Positions 1-8,061 of a stretch of 64,000 nucleotides of DNA are shown here, one piece after another (position 1 is the stretch's first letter; each line of letters begins with the position of its first letter). The stretch is from Pedobacter sp. R20-19 (GTDB lineage: Bacteria; Bacteroidota; Bacteroidia; Sphingobacteriales; Sphingobacteriaceae). The notes beneath the pieces were generated by a model. That model worked only from the letters and a program-made list of their open reading frames with translations, made no database searches and was not told the origin of the DNA. A program made the position numbers and the translations under genes. The stretch lies in NCBI RefSeq assembly GCF_000708265.2, contig NZ_JCKI01000003.1, positions 434,001 to 498,000 of the forward strand. Reading direction: 5' to 3'.

Positions 1-3000
1 TTCGGGATACCAATGCCATCATCTTCCACGCTGATGGAAATCATTTCTTCACCATTGGCAGCCACCTGCAAATCGTTGATTTTAATTTCCAGTTTTTTCC
101 TGGCAAATTTAAATGCGTTGATCAGTAAATTACTCAGAATCTTCATCAGGGCTTCCGGATCAGCGTGAATATCCAGTTTTTGAAATGCACTGACTACACT
201 AAACTCCAGTCCTTTTTTAGTGGCGATTGGCGAGAAACGATCCCTGATGCTATTAATTAAATAAATCAGTTCTAAAGGTTCGGGATGGATTTCAAAAATA
301 TCACTTTCAATCCGCCTGAAATCCAGCAATTGGTTGACCAGTGTGAGCAGGCGGTCTGAGTTTTCTTCCATCACCAGCAACTGCTCCATACTTTCCGGAT
401 CTTTCTTCTTTTGGGTAAGGAGTTGTTCTAAAGGAGCAATAATGAGCGAAAGTGGTGTACGCACTTCATGCGCCATGGCCGTAAAAAACTCTATCTTTTG
501 CTTATAAAAGTCTTGCTCACTTTTATTTTTAAGCCGCTCCAGCTTAATTTCATTTCGTTTACGTTCTTTTTCATACACATACCTTCGGAGCCAGATGGCA
601 CCTGAAACCAATGCAATCAGGTAAAGAATATACGCCGTGATGGTTTTATAAAATGGAGGCAGAATTTTAATTTTAATACTGGACACTTCGCCAACACCCG
701 TCCCTAAATCATCAATTACCTTCACCTGAAAATGGTATTCCCCGGCTGGTAAATTGGTATAAGTAGCCTTTCGCTGGCTACCTACATTATTCCAACCCTT
801 ATCAAAACCTTCCATTTTAAAGGCATATTGGAGTTTATTCGGTGCAATAAAACTGAGCGAAGCGTATTCTATGCTCAATACCGATTGATGATGCTTTAAA
901 ATAATTTCACTGGTGTAGTTGATCGATTGCTTCAAAGGACTATTACTGTCGTTCAGATCCAAATCTTTATTAAACAACTGAAAATTAGTAAAACTTACTT
1001 TTGGTATAGCCGGACTACTTTTTACATCCGCGGGTAAAAATGCATTGAAGCCGTTAATGCCTCCAAAGTAGAGTTTGCCTGATGAATCTTTATAATAGGC
1101 TTTATAATTATATTGCTGGCTTTGCAGGTTGTCCCATTTACCGAAACTTCTTTTGGTTTTGGTTTTTGGGTTATATTCAAAGATGCCGTTATTGGTTGAA
1201 AACCATAATTTCCCGGCCTGATCTTTTACAATACCATAAATCACAGCACTCCTGATCCAGTTTTCCTCATCAAAAGCTTTAAACTTTCCGGTCTTTATGT
1301 TGAGTACATTCAGTCCGCTGCCATCCGTTCCAAGCCATAAATTTCCTTCTCCATCATACAGCATACAAATTACCTTATTCGAACTAATGGAACCTGGTTT
1401 TTGTGAATAGGCATATTGTGTAAGGTGGTTATTTCGATCCATTCTGATCAGGCCATTATCATAGGTGGCAATCCAGATGACCTGATTTTCATCCTGATAG
1501 ACCTGGTAGATACAGCTTTTATCCAGGTTTTTGCCTTTAATCCGGATAAAGCGATCGTTTTGCTGATCGTACAGATTCAAGCCTGAAATGGTGGATACCC
1601 AAATGCGCCCCTGCCGGTCTTCATCAATGGAATAAACACTGTTGTCACTCAGGGAGGCCGGATTGGCTGGGTCACTTTTATAACGCCTGATTTTTCCGGT
1701 ACGTGGATTGAGGATATTCACTCCACCTGTGTACATACCGATCCAGATGTTGCCGGTCTTGTCCTGATAAAGCGCATGAATATTGTGGTAAGAAAGGCTA
1801 TCCTGCCCTGCTGAAAAGGGAAATTTGCGGAAGGATTTATCTGTGGTATTGAAATAGTTGAGTCCGCCATCTTCTGTACCAATCCACATCTGACCTGGTT
1901 TAGTTTCTAAAAAGGCACTCACTGCATTTCCTGAAAGGGAATTTTTAACACCCGAAGGATAATAAAACTCAAAGCCCGAACTTCCTTCATGGTAATAATT
2001 GAGCCCACCAAAATAGGTGCCGATCCAGATGCCCCCTTCCCGGTCTTTAAACACCTTATAAACTGCATCATCATTAATGCTGAAAGGATCGTGGTTCTTT
2101 TTCTGATAAATTGTGAATCGGTCATTTTTCCGATCGAAAATGTTTAAACCTTTTTCCGTGCCTAAACAAATGTATCCGGGTTTGGGCTCATAAATGGCCC
2201 TTACGATATTATCACTGATGGAATTTCCCGACGATTTCTGGTAAATAGTGAATTGTTTTGTACGCTTATTCCAGAAGTTTAAGCCGCCAGCCATGGTACC
2301 GATCCAGATATCGCCATTGCTATCTTTATATAAATCGAGGATTACATTACTCGAAAGTTTCGCTGACGGCGATGAGGTGTTGTATTGCCTGATTTGATTG
2401 TTTTTCGGGTTTAATACATCGATGCCCTTGCCATAAGTCCCCATCCAGATCTCTCCTGCATCATCCTGGAGAATTTTAGACACCTCGTTTGATGCTATTG
2501 ATGGTGAAGATGTAGTGTTGAAACGCTTGATTTTCTGGCTTTTTGGCACGTAAACGAAAACCCCTTTCTCTTTAGTCGCGATCCAGATGTCGCCATTTCG
2601 AGCACGAATGACATCATTGATAAAAAAATGCTGAAGCGGTTTAAAAAGACTAAACTTTTCGGTTTCCAGGTTGAAGATATAAATCCCCTCATCGGTACCT
2701 ATCCAAAAGGTTTTTGCATCGTACTTAAAAATTTTGCGGATAAAGTTGTTGCCTAAACTTCCGGGGATACCTTTCTGGAACTGGAAAGATTTAAAATCAT
2801 AGCCATCAAAACGGCTCAGCCCATATTTGGTACCAAACCACATGTAACCCTGATCATCCTGCTCAATATCCCAGATGGTATTGGCACACAAACCATCAGA
2901 TACGGTATAGTGCCTAAAGAAAATTTTCTGAGCAGTGACAGAATTTAAAATAAAAAGGCTAAAAAAAAGGAGCAGGACTACTGCCCTGCTTATCTTTTTG

Positions 3001-3008
3001 TAGATCAT
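1..3008 (-). CDS. Hybrid two-component system sensor (HTCS), 3' end beyond left edge
   Basis: The reading frame is open from the ATG at 3008 to the window edge (about 1002 residues visible). A signal peptide ends near TAQ at residue 23. Beta-propeller repeats of the two-component regulator type follow (for example WFGTKYGLSRFDGYDF early on), then a Y_Y_Y-like domain around residues 700-780, a membrane segment near 786-806, and a histidine kinase with the H-box MAHEVRTPLS near residue 848. The window cuts the ATPase domain at its G1 box (DDGIGIP). In this family a receiver and an AraC-type DNA-binding domain usually follow; they would lie outside the window. It starts 49 bases after the GH5-like gene in the same direction, so it probably senses a glycan fragment in the periplasm and activates the adjacent locus. 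The kinase class is clear; the ligand is inferred. Confidence 0.93.
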   Translation of the reverse strand, partial: MIYKKISRAVVLLLFFSLFILNSVTAQKIFFRHYTVSDGLCANTIWDIEQDDQGYMWFGTKYGLSRFDGYDFKSFQFQKGIPGSLGNNFIRKIFKYDAKTFWIGTDEGIYIFNLETEKFSLFKPLQHFFINDVIRARNGDIWIATKEKGVFVYVPKSQKIKRFNTTSSPSIASNEVSKILQDDAGEIWMGTYGKGIDVLNPKNNQIRQYNTSSPSAKLSSNVILDLYKDSNGDIWIGTMAGGLNFWNKRTKQFTIYQKSSGNSISDNIVRAIYEPKPGYICLGTEKGLNIFDRKNDRFTIYQKKNHDPFSINDDAVYKVFKDREGGIWIGTYFGGLNYYHEGSSGFEFYYPSGVKNSLSGNAVSAFLETKPGQMWIGTEDGGLNYFNTTDKSFRKFPFSAGQDSLSYHNIHALYQDKTGNIWIGMYTGGVNILNPRTGKIRRYKSDPANPASLSDNSVYSIDEDRQGRIWVSTISGLNLYDQQNDRFIRIKGKNLDKSCIYQVYQDENQVIWIATYDNGLIRMDRNNHLTQYAYSQKPGSISSNKVICMLYDGEGNLWLGTDGSGLNVLNIKTGKFKAFDEENWIRSAVIYGIVKDQAGKLWFSTNNGIFEYNPKTKTKRSFGKWDNLQSQQYNYKAYYKDSSGKLYFGGINGFNAFLPADVKSSPAIPKVSFTNFQLFNKDLDLNDSNSPLKQSINYTSEIILKHHQSVLSIEYASLSFIAPNKLQYAFKMEGFDKGWNNVGSQRKATYTNLPAGEYHFQVKVIDDLGTGVGEVSSIKIKILPPFYKTITAYILYLIALVSGAIWLRRYVYEKERKRNEIKLERLKNKSEQDFYKQKIEFFTAMAHEVRTPLSLIIAPLEQLLTQKKKDPESMEQLLVMEENSDRLLTLVNQLLDFRRIESDIFEIHPEPLELIYLINSIRDRFSPIATKKGLEFSVVSAFQKLDIHADPEALMKILSNLLINAFKFARKKLEIKINDLQVAANGEEMISISVEDDGIGIP

Positions 3009-3057
3009 AAATGGCTAGATAGGTTTCACAAGTTAGTGAAATTGCCTTTCGTGGCTG

Positions 3058-4137
3058 TTATTTTATATCGTTCAATTTTTTAATCAACTCAACCTCTTCC
3101 TTTTTATATGGCGTTCCATCTTTTCTGAACACTTCATGAAACCATTCTTTTGGTTCTTCTCCGTTTGGAAGTGGTGTATCCCAGGCGTATTTGGTATTTG
3201 ATTTTCCATCAACCAATCCCCAGTTAAGGGCTCCAATGTTTTCCTTTTTCAGCATCGGCATCACATTTTCAAAGCGACTGCCGCGGGTACGGGCCATATA
3301 TTCGGTACAGATCATTGGCCTTCCGTGCGAGTGTAACATGTCAATTACGCGTTGGTGCCACTGTGGCTCTTCATAATCATGGTAAGTAATTACGTCAGAA
3401 TTTAAAGCCTGAAAAGCATTTAATTCTTTGTAATCCCATGCCCAAAGGCCGGCACTAATGGGTTGCTCCGGATTAACGGCCCTAGCCCAGGTAAACACAC
3501 TTTTCAGCAAGGGGTAAGAAGTGGTAAGCTTACCTGAATTTCCAGGTTCGTTGTATAAATCCCATAATAAAATGCGTTTGTCCGTTTTGAAACGGGTCAT
3601 TACGTCCTTTACATATTTTTCAAGTGCAGGGAAATTAGCGGCATTTTTCGAATCCGGATCGCCCGGGTCCTGTACCCATCCAGAATTGTGAATACCGGGT
3701 TTAGGCGCAGGTTGCTTGCCTATTTTTGCTTGCTTGTTCCAGCAATCATCAAAAAACACAAAAACAGTTTTAATTTTATGTTTATTGGCGATGGTGAGGT
3801 ATTGATCCATTCTTTTTTTGAAACCTTCCTGATCTTGTTTCCAGGCCAGGCTGTGCAGGTAAACCCGCATGGTATTGAAACCAATGCCTTCTGCCCAACC
3901 CAGCTCTTTATCAATGGTAGCCGGATCGAAGGTATCAGCCTGCCACATTTCTAGCTGGTTAATGGCGGTACTGGGTAAGAAATCGGCACCGTTAATCCAT
4001 TTGTATTGTTTGTACCATGCGTTAGCCTTTTCAATTGACCATACCTTGCCTACAACGGGCGTGGCTTCCTGTGCACTTGCCAATTTGGTGATACTTAACA
4101 GTGCGAGCAATAAAAGATTAAAATATTTTTTCATCAT
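3058..4137 (-). CDS. Secreted clan GH-A glycoside hydrolase (GH5-like, 'cellulase family')
   Basis: This 359-residue protein has a signal peptide ending at KLASAQ (about residue 23) and a TIM-barrel hydrolase pattern. The acid/base candidate is E197 in WDLYNEPGN and the nucleophile candidate is E279 in MICTEYMAR, the arrangement of clan GH-A. Related Bacteroidota proteins are commonly annotated as cellulase-family or 1,4-beta-xylanase, but the sequence alone does not fix the substrate. It lies 38 bases after a GH43 gene and 49 bases before the sensor gene, so it belongs to the same leftward transcript. With two GH43 neighbours, an endo-acting role on an arabinose-substituted polysaccharide is a reasonable inference. 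Either of the first two methionines could be the start. Confidence 0.85.
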   Translation of the reverse strand: MMKKYFNLLLLALLSITKLASAQEATPVVGKVWSIEKANAWYKQYKWINGADFLPSTAINQLEMWQADTFDPATIDKELGWAEGIGFNTMRVYLHSLAWKQDQEGFKKRMDQYLTIANKHKIKTVFVFFDDCWNKQAKIGKQPAPKPGIHNSGWVQDPGDPDSKNAANFPALEKYVKDVMTRFKTDKRILLWDLYNEPGNSGKLTTSYPLLKSVFTWARAVNPEQPISAGLWAWDYKELNAFQALNSDVITYHDYEEPQWHQRVIDMLHSHGRPMICTEYMARTRGSRFENVMPMLKKENIGALNWGLVDGKSNTKYAWDTPLPNGEEPKEWFHEVFRKDGTPYKKEEVELIKKLNDIK

Positions 4138-4175
4138 ATCAATTTTAGGTGTTGTCCGGCTTTTGCCGAACCAGC

Positions 4176-5222
4176 TTATTTATGTTGTGAGGGAATGTTT
4201 AGCTCCTGATCGGTTTTGAGGGGAACACCAAAATTGGGCGATCCATCTGCATTCCAGGTAAATTTTTGTGCTCGTGGCGAACGTTGTCCGCCGCAGCCCT
4301 GCCCCGGACCAGAATTGGCGTGGTATAAAATCCAGTCTTCTTTCCCGTCGGGCGATTTAAAAAAGGAATTGTGACCTGGTGCATATACCCCATTTTCGGG
4401 CGATTGTTTAAATACAGGCTGGGGGCTTTTTACCCATGAATCCGCATCCAGAAGGTTTTTCCCTTTCAACGTTAACATACCCAATGCATAGAAATCTGTC
4501 CAGCAGCCACTGGCCGAATAAATCAGAAAGACTTTGCCTTTATTAACGAGTACCTGCGGACCTTCATTTACATCTACGTGGGGTGGATTATTGGGATCGT
4601 TCAGGTCGCCATGTTTTTCCCACTCAAACTGAGGACTAGAAATTTTGTGACGTGCACCCTCAATGGTCCAGGGGTTTTTCATTTTAGCGATATAAATTTC
4701 CTGCTTCTGGTTGATGTCTTCCTCCCATCCAGCCCAAATCATATAAAGCTGTTTTTGGTAGATAAAAACCGAACCATCAATGGCCCATTTGTTGGCGGCA
4801 TCGCCCACTTTGCCTTTAAATACCCATTCGCCCTGTAAAGGGTTTTTCGAGGCATTTTCCAGTACATACATGCGGTGATTGTTGTTATTGCCATCATCTG
4901 CAGCGAAATACACATACCATTTGCCACCGATAAAATGTATTTCTGGTGCCCAGAGTTCTTTTGAATAGGCTTTACCTGCTGGCGGAACAAAAATGGTTTT
5001 CTGCTCCGCTGTTTTAAGGTCTGCCAGGTTTTTGGTTTTCCAGATCACCAGCTTATTTTGCATGGTTTGGGTATAGTAATAATAACCATCTTTATAAATG
5101 CTCCATGGATCGGCTCCTGAAGGCAACAATGGGTTTTTAAAAGTCTGTGCCAGGCCCATCTGTACGACGAACATCAGCAGCAAACTCAGTACAATGCGGT
5201 ATCTTTTAATGTGTTTATTCAT
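4176..5222 (-). CDS. Secreted GH43 glycoside hydrolase (arabinofuranosidase-like)
   Basis: This 348-residue protein has a signal peptide cleaved near GLAQ (residue 26), so it is probably periplasmic. It has the three GH43 five-bladed propeller catalytic acids: base D38 in SGADPW, pKa-modulating D149 in WAIDGS, and acid E220 in VNEGPQ. It resembles exo-alpha-1,5-L-arabinofuranosidase-type GH43 enzymes (possibly subfamily 26), but that is pattern memory rather than a search. It is a tandem paralogue of the next gene upstream, with one base between them, which suggests translational coupling. Unlike the paralogue it carries a short insertion (DLNDPNNPPHVD, about residues 206-217) just before the catalytic acid, which may change the substrate pocket. 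Confidence 0.9.
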   Translation of the reverse strand: MNKHIKRYRIVLSLLLMFVVQMGLAQTFKNPLLPSGADPWSIYKDGYYYYTQTMQNKLVIWKTKNLADLKTAEQKTIFVPPAGKAYSKELWAPEIHFIGGKWYVYFAADDGNNNNHRMYVLENASKNPLQGEWVFKGKVGDAANKWAIDGSVFIYQKQLYMIWAGWEEDINQKQEIYIAKMKNPWTIEGARHKISSPQFEWEKHGDLNDPNNPPHVDVNEGPQVLVNKGKVFLIYSASGCWTDFYALGMLTLKGKNLLDADSWVKSPQPVFKQSPENGVYAPGHNSFFKSPDGKEDWILYHANSGPGQGCGGQRSPRAQKFTWNADGSPNFGVPLKTDQELNIPSQHK

Positions 5223-5223
5223 A

Positions 5224-6312
5224 TTATTTTTCTCCGGAAGGTTTGTTCACCTGCAATCCTGTAGCTACTGGCACGCCAAAATCCGGACTGCCATCGGTTT
5301 TAAATGTAAATTTCTGCATTCTCACGTTTCTTTTGTCTGCACAGCCTTGGTTAGTTTCAGAATTCGCGTGGTAAATGATCCAGTTTTCTTTGCCATCTGG
5401 CGATTTAAAAAATGAATTGTGTCCCGGCCCATAAGCATTGCTTTGCGGCTGTTTGCTAAAGACGGGTTGGGCAGACTTTTGCCAATCGGCTTTCACTAAA
5501 GGATCACCCCCGGTTTTAAGGCTTAACATCCCTAAAGCATAATCGTCCGTTCCGCAATAGCTTGCTGAATAAATTAAAAAAGCCTTATTATCCGGAGATA
5601 TTAATGCCTGAGGACCTTCATTTACACCAAATCCATTCTTTTCCCAACTTAATTCCGGTTCTGTCAATTTGGTTGCTGATCCAGCTAAGGTAAAAGGATT
5701 TAGCATCTTCGCTATGTAAATATTTTGTGTCAAATTAACATTAGTTACATCAGGTCTTCCGCACCACATGAAATAGCGGCTGCCATTCATCTCGAGGATG
5801 GAACCATCAATCGCCCAGAAATCGGTATCGGCAGTAAAAATCCGGCCTTTATCAACCCAGGTTCCGGTAGTGGGGTCGGCACTGCTGTTTTCCAGTACCC
5901 AAGTCCGCTGACTGATATCTGCACCATTACCAGCGGTGTAATAAATGTACCATTTGCCATCGAAGAAGTATAGTTCGGGTGCCCAAACGTTCCTGGAATT
6001 GGCATTACCAGACACTGGAACAAATACTGTTTTCGGAATGGCTGCACTTAGTTTAGACATCGCAGTGGTGGCCCATAAGCTGATGGAACTTCCATTAGTT
6101 TGCAGGTAATAATATATCCCGTCTTTCTGATAAACTGAAGGATCAGCTCCGTTCATCAAGGGGTTGGAAAAAGTACTTGCTGTTGGAGTTGGAATGACTG
6201 GATCAACCGGGATAGGGTTATCAGTTTTCCCACAGGAAAGACCTACTGAAATTAAAATCGCCAGCCCGAGGGCATGAAGTTTTAAGTTTTTTAGTATGGG
6301 GTTGTTTTTCAT
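5224..6312 (-). CDS. GH43 glycoside hydrolase, lipoprotein
   Basis: This 362-residue protein begins with a lipoprotein signal and lipobox VGLSC (Cys27), followed by a Pro/Thr-rich linker, so it is probably anchored to the outer membrane. The GH43 triad is present: D57 in NGADPS, D169 in WAIDGS, E232 in VNEGPQ. Shared blocks with the downstream paralogue (PGHNSFFKSPDGKE, DGSPDFGVP) show a tandem duplication. The lipid anchor here and the cleavable signal there suggest the two copies act in different compartments, for example surface trimming versus periplasmic debranching. It is separated from susD by 199 bases containing an inverted repeat. Arabinofuranosidase activity is inferred. Confidence 0.9.
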   Translation of the reverse strand: MKNNPILKNLKLHALGLAILISVGLSCGKTDNPIPVDPVIPTPTASTFSNPLMNGADPSVYQKDGIYYYLQTNGSSISLWATTAMSKLSAAIPKTVFVPVSGNANSRNVWAPELYFFDGKWYIYYTAGNGADISQRTWVLENSSADPTTGTWVDKGRIFTADTDFWAIDGSILEMNGSRYFMWCGRPDVTNVNLTQNIYIAKMLNPFTLAGSATKLTEPELSWEKNGFGVNEGPQALISPDNKAFLIYSASYCGTDDYALGMLSLKTGGDPLVKADWQKSAQPVFSKQPQSNAYGPGHNSFFKSPDGKENWIIYHANSETNQGCADKRNVRMQKFTFKTDGSPDFGVPVATGLQVNKPSGEK

Positions 6313-6350
6313 AGGATATGATTAAATATTTTTTTTGTTATTTACTTACC

Positions 6351-6493
6351 GTCATTGCGAAGCTGATTCTTCATCAGTTGAAGCTACGCCTAAGTCGTCA
6401 TTGCGAAGCAGGTTTTTCACCTGCTGAAGCAATCTCACTTGCAGTAAATCCCTCGCAGAATAGATTGCTTTGTCGTACCTCCTCGCAATGACG
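6351..6493. repeat. Dispersed REP-like inverted repeat ('GTCATTGCGA' element)
   Basis: GTCATTGCGA occurs at 6351-6360 and 6397-6406, and its reverse complement TCGCAATGAC at 6483-6492. Inner arms also pair: AGCAGGT (6407-6413) with ACCTGCT (6419-6425), and AAGCAATCT (6427-6435) with AGATTGCTT (6462-6470). The whole can fold into a long branched hairpin. Elements with this core are known as dispersed intergenic repeats in several Bacteroidota genomes. Here it lies between susD and the GH43 genes in one transcript, where it could affect mRNA processing or dampen downstream expression. Confidence 0.8.
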
Positions 6494-6511
6494 ACCATCT
6501 TAAGAAAACCT

Positions 6512-8047
6512 TTAATACCTCGGATTCTGCGTTAAATTTGAATTTAAATCAATATCGCTTTGCGGGATCGGATAAAACTCGTGTTTCCCAACAATGAAAC
6601 CCGTAAAATCTGCGTCTCTGCTGGCCAACGCCGGACTTAAATCGCCCCAGCGTGATAAATCTGCCCATCGCCAACCTTCGCCAGCCAGTTCTGTTACCCG
6701 CTCATGCTTCAACTGCGTTAAAAACTGTGCCTGGCTTAAGCCTGGTTTAGTCGAAGTAAGCGTAGCCAAACCTACTCTCTGCCTTACCCGATCAACATAT
6801 GGATAAGCTTCTGCCGTTCTGTTCAAGCCATTAAGCGCTTCCGCATACATCAAAAGCACATCTGCATAGCGAATCAAGCGATAATTATTTGGCGAACGGA
6901 AACCTTCCTGGTTTCTCCAGTGATCGTTTAACAATTTCCGGAACCATACACCATTAGCATCTGGTCCGTTGCCATAGCGACTGGCGAAAGTTTGTCCATA
7001 AACAATGGTGGCAGTTGGTCCGGCCGGATTTGCATTATTGAAGATGAAAGATGCAGCCAAACGTGGATCCTGCACACCAGCGGTAGTTTTTTCCTGTAAA
7101 AATTCGTCCACAACCCATCTGCGGGCGGCTCCATCCGAATAACCCACACCCGGAGGTGCAAAAAACTGAGCAATAGATGAACCCGTGTTATTAATTCTGG
7201 CCTCATCCACATCATCATCTGTACTTTCAGACTGGTTTTCACTGAACTGAATTTCAAAGATAGATTCACTATTATTTTCCTTGCTGATGATAAAGTTATC
7301 ACGATAATCGGCTGTTAAGGAGTAGGTTGAACTTCCGGCACCCGTAACAAGGTAGCCGAAAGCATTGGCTGCTTCCTGATACATGCGCTGTTGCAGATAG
7401 GTTTTACCCAAAAGTGCATAAGCTGCACCCTTGGTTGCCCTACCCAAATCTGTTGCCGAATAACTTACCGGCAAATCAACCAAAGCCTCGGTTAAATCTT
7501 TAGCCACCTGTGCATAAGCCTGTTGTGTAGTGGCATTTGCAGGTACATCTTTCGGTTGTGAGGGCGTTAACATTAAAGGCGGACGGCCATAATAAAGCGT
7601 TAGGTTGAAATAAAATAACGCCCTTAAAAATTTGGCTTCGGCAATGATCCTTTTCTTATTGGTTTCATCCATCGGTATGGCTGGTACATTTGCAATCACC
7701 TGATTGGCCCTGAACACGCCCACATACAAGGTAGACCAGGTTTGAGCTGTTAACCCATCGTTATAATCGGTTTGATTGAAGCGCATTAAGTTGTTTAATC
7801 CACCATCACCACCAGATCCAAAACCTTCATCAGATTTTAAAATGCCATGGTAATACATCCAGCGGGAATATAAACTGGCGGTGCGATAAAACGTACTGTA
7901 AACCGCATTAATGCCTTTTGTTGCATCATCACCCGTTTTCCAGAAGCTGGAAATAGTTGGTGCATTTGGATTAACCGCATCAAAATCTCTTTTGCAACCT
8001 GTGAAGGCCATAAGTGATGCCGTTAATATGAATATATATTTTTTCAT
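6512..8047 (-). CDS. susD: SusD/RagB family glycan-binding outer-membrane lipoprotein
   Basis: This 511-residue protein has a lipobox at FTGC (Cys18) and the family layout: SusD-like N-terminal region, TPR-like helices (AKFLRALFYFNLTLYYG), and a RagB/SusD C-terminal region with RLIRYADVLLMYAEALN and an ending of ...SNLTQNPRY. SusD proteins sit on the cell surface and form the lid of the SusC transporter. The gene begins 14 bases after susC, the usual pairing. The gap after it (6313-6511) holds a hairpin-forming repeat. Family assignment is certain; the glycan is unknown, with arabinan or arabinoxylan-type material suggested by the GH43 neighbours. Confidence 0.97.
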   Translation of the reverse strand: MKKYIFILTASLMAFTGCKRDFDAVNPNAPTISSFWKTGDDATKGINAVYSTFYRTASLYSRWMYYHGILKSDEGFGSGGDGGLNNLMRFNQTDYNDGLTAQTWSTLYVGVFRANQVIANVPAIPMDETNKKRIIAEAKFLRALFYFNLTLYYGRPPLMLTPSQPKDVPANATTQQAYAQVAKDLTEALVDLPVSYSATDLGRATKGAAYALLGKTYLQQRMYQEAANAFGYLVTGAGSSTYSLTADYRDNFIISKENNSESIFEIQFSENQSESTDDDVDEARINNTGSSIAQFFAPPGVGYSDGAARRWVVDEFLQEKTTAGVQDPRLAASFIFNNANPAGPTATIVYGQTFASRYGNGPDANGVWFRKLLNDHWRNQEGFRSPNNYRLIRYADVLLMYAEALNGLNRTAEAYPYVDRVRQRVGLATLTSTKPGLSQAQFLTQLKHERVTELAGEGWRWADLSRWGDLSPALASRDADFTGFIVGKHEFYPIPQSDIDLNSNLTQNPRY

Positions 8048-8061
8048 GATCTGTTTATAAA

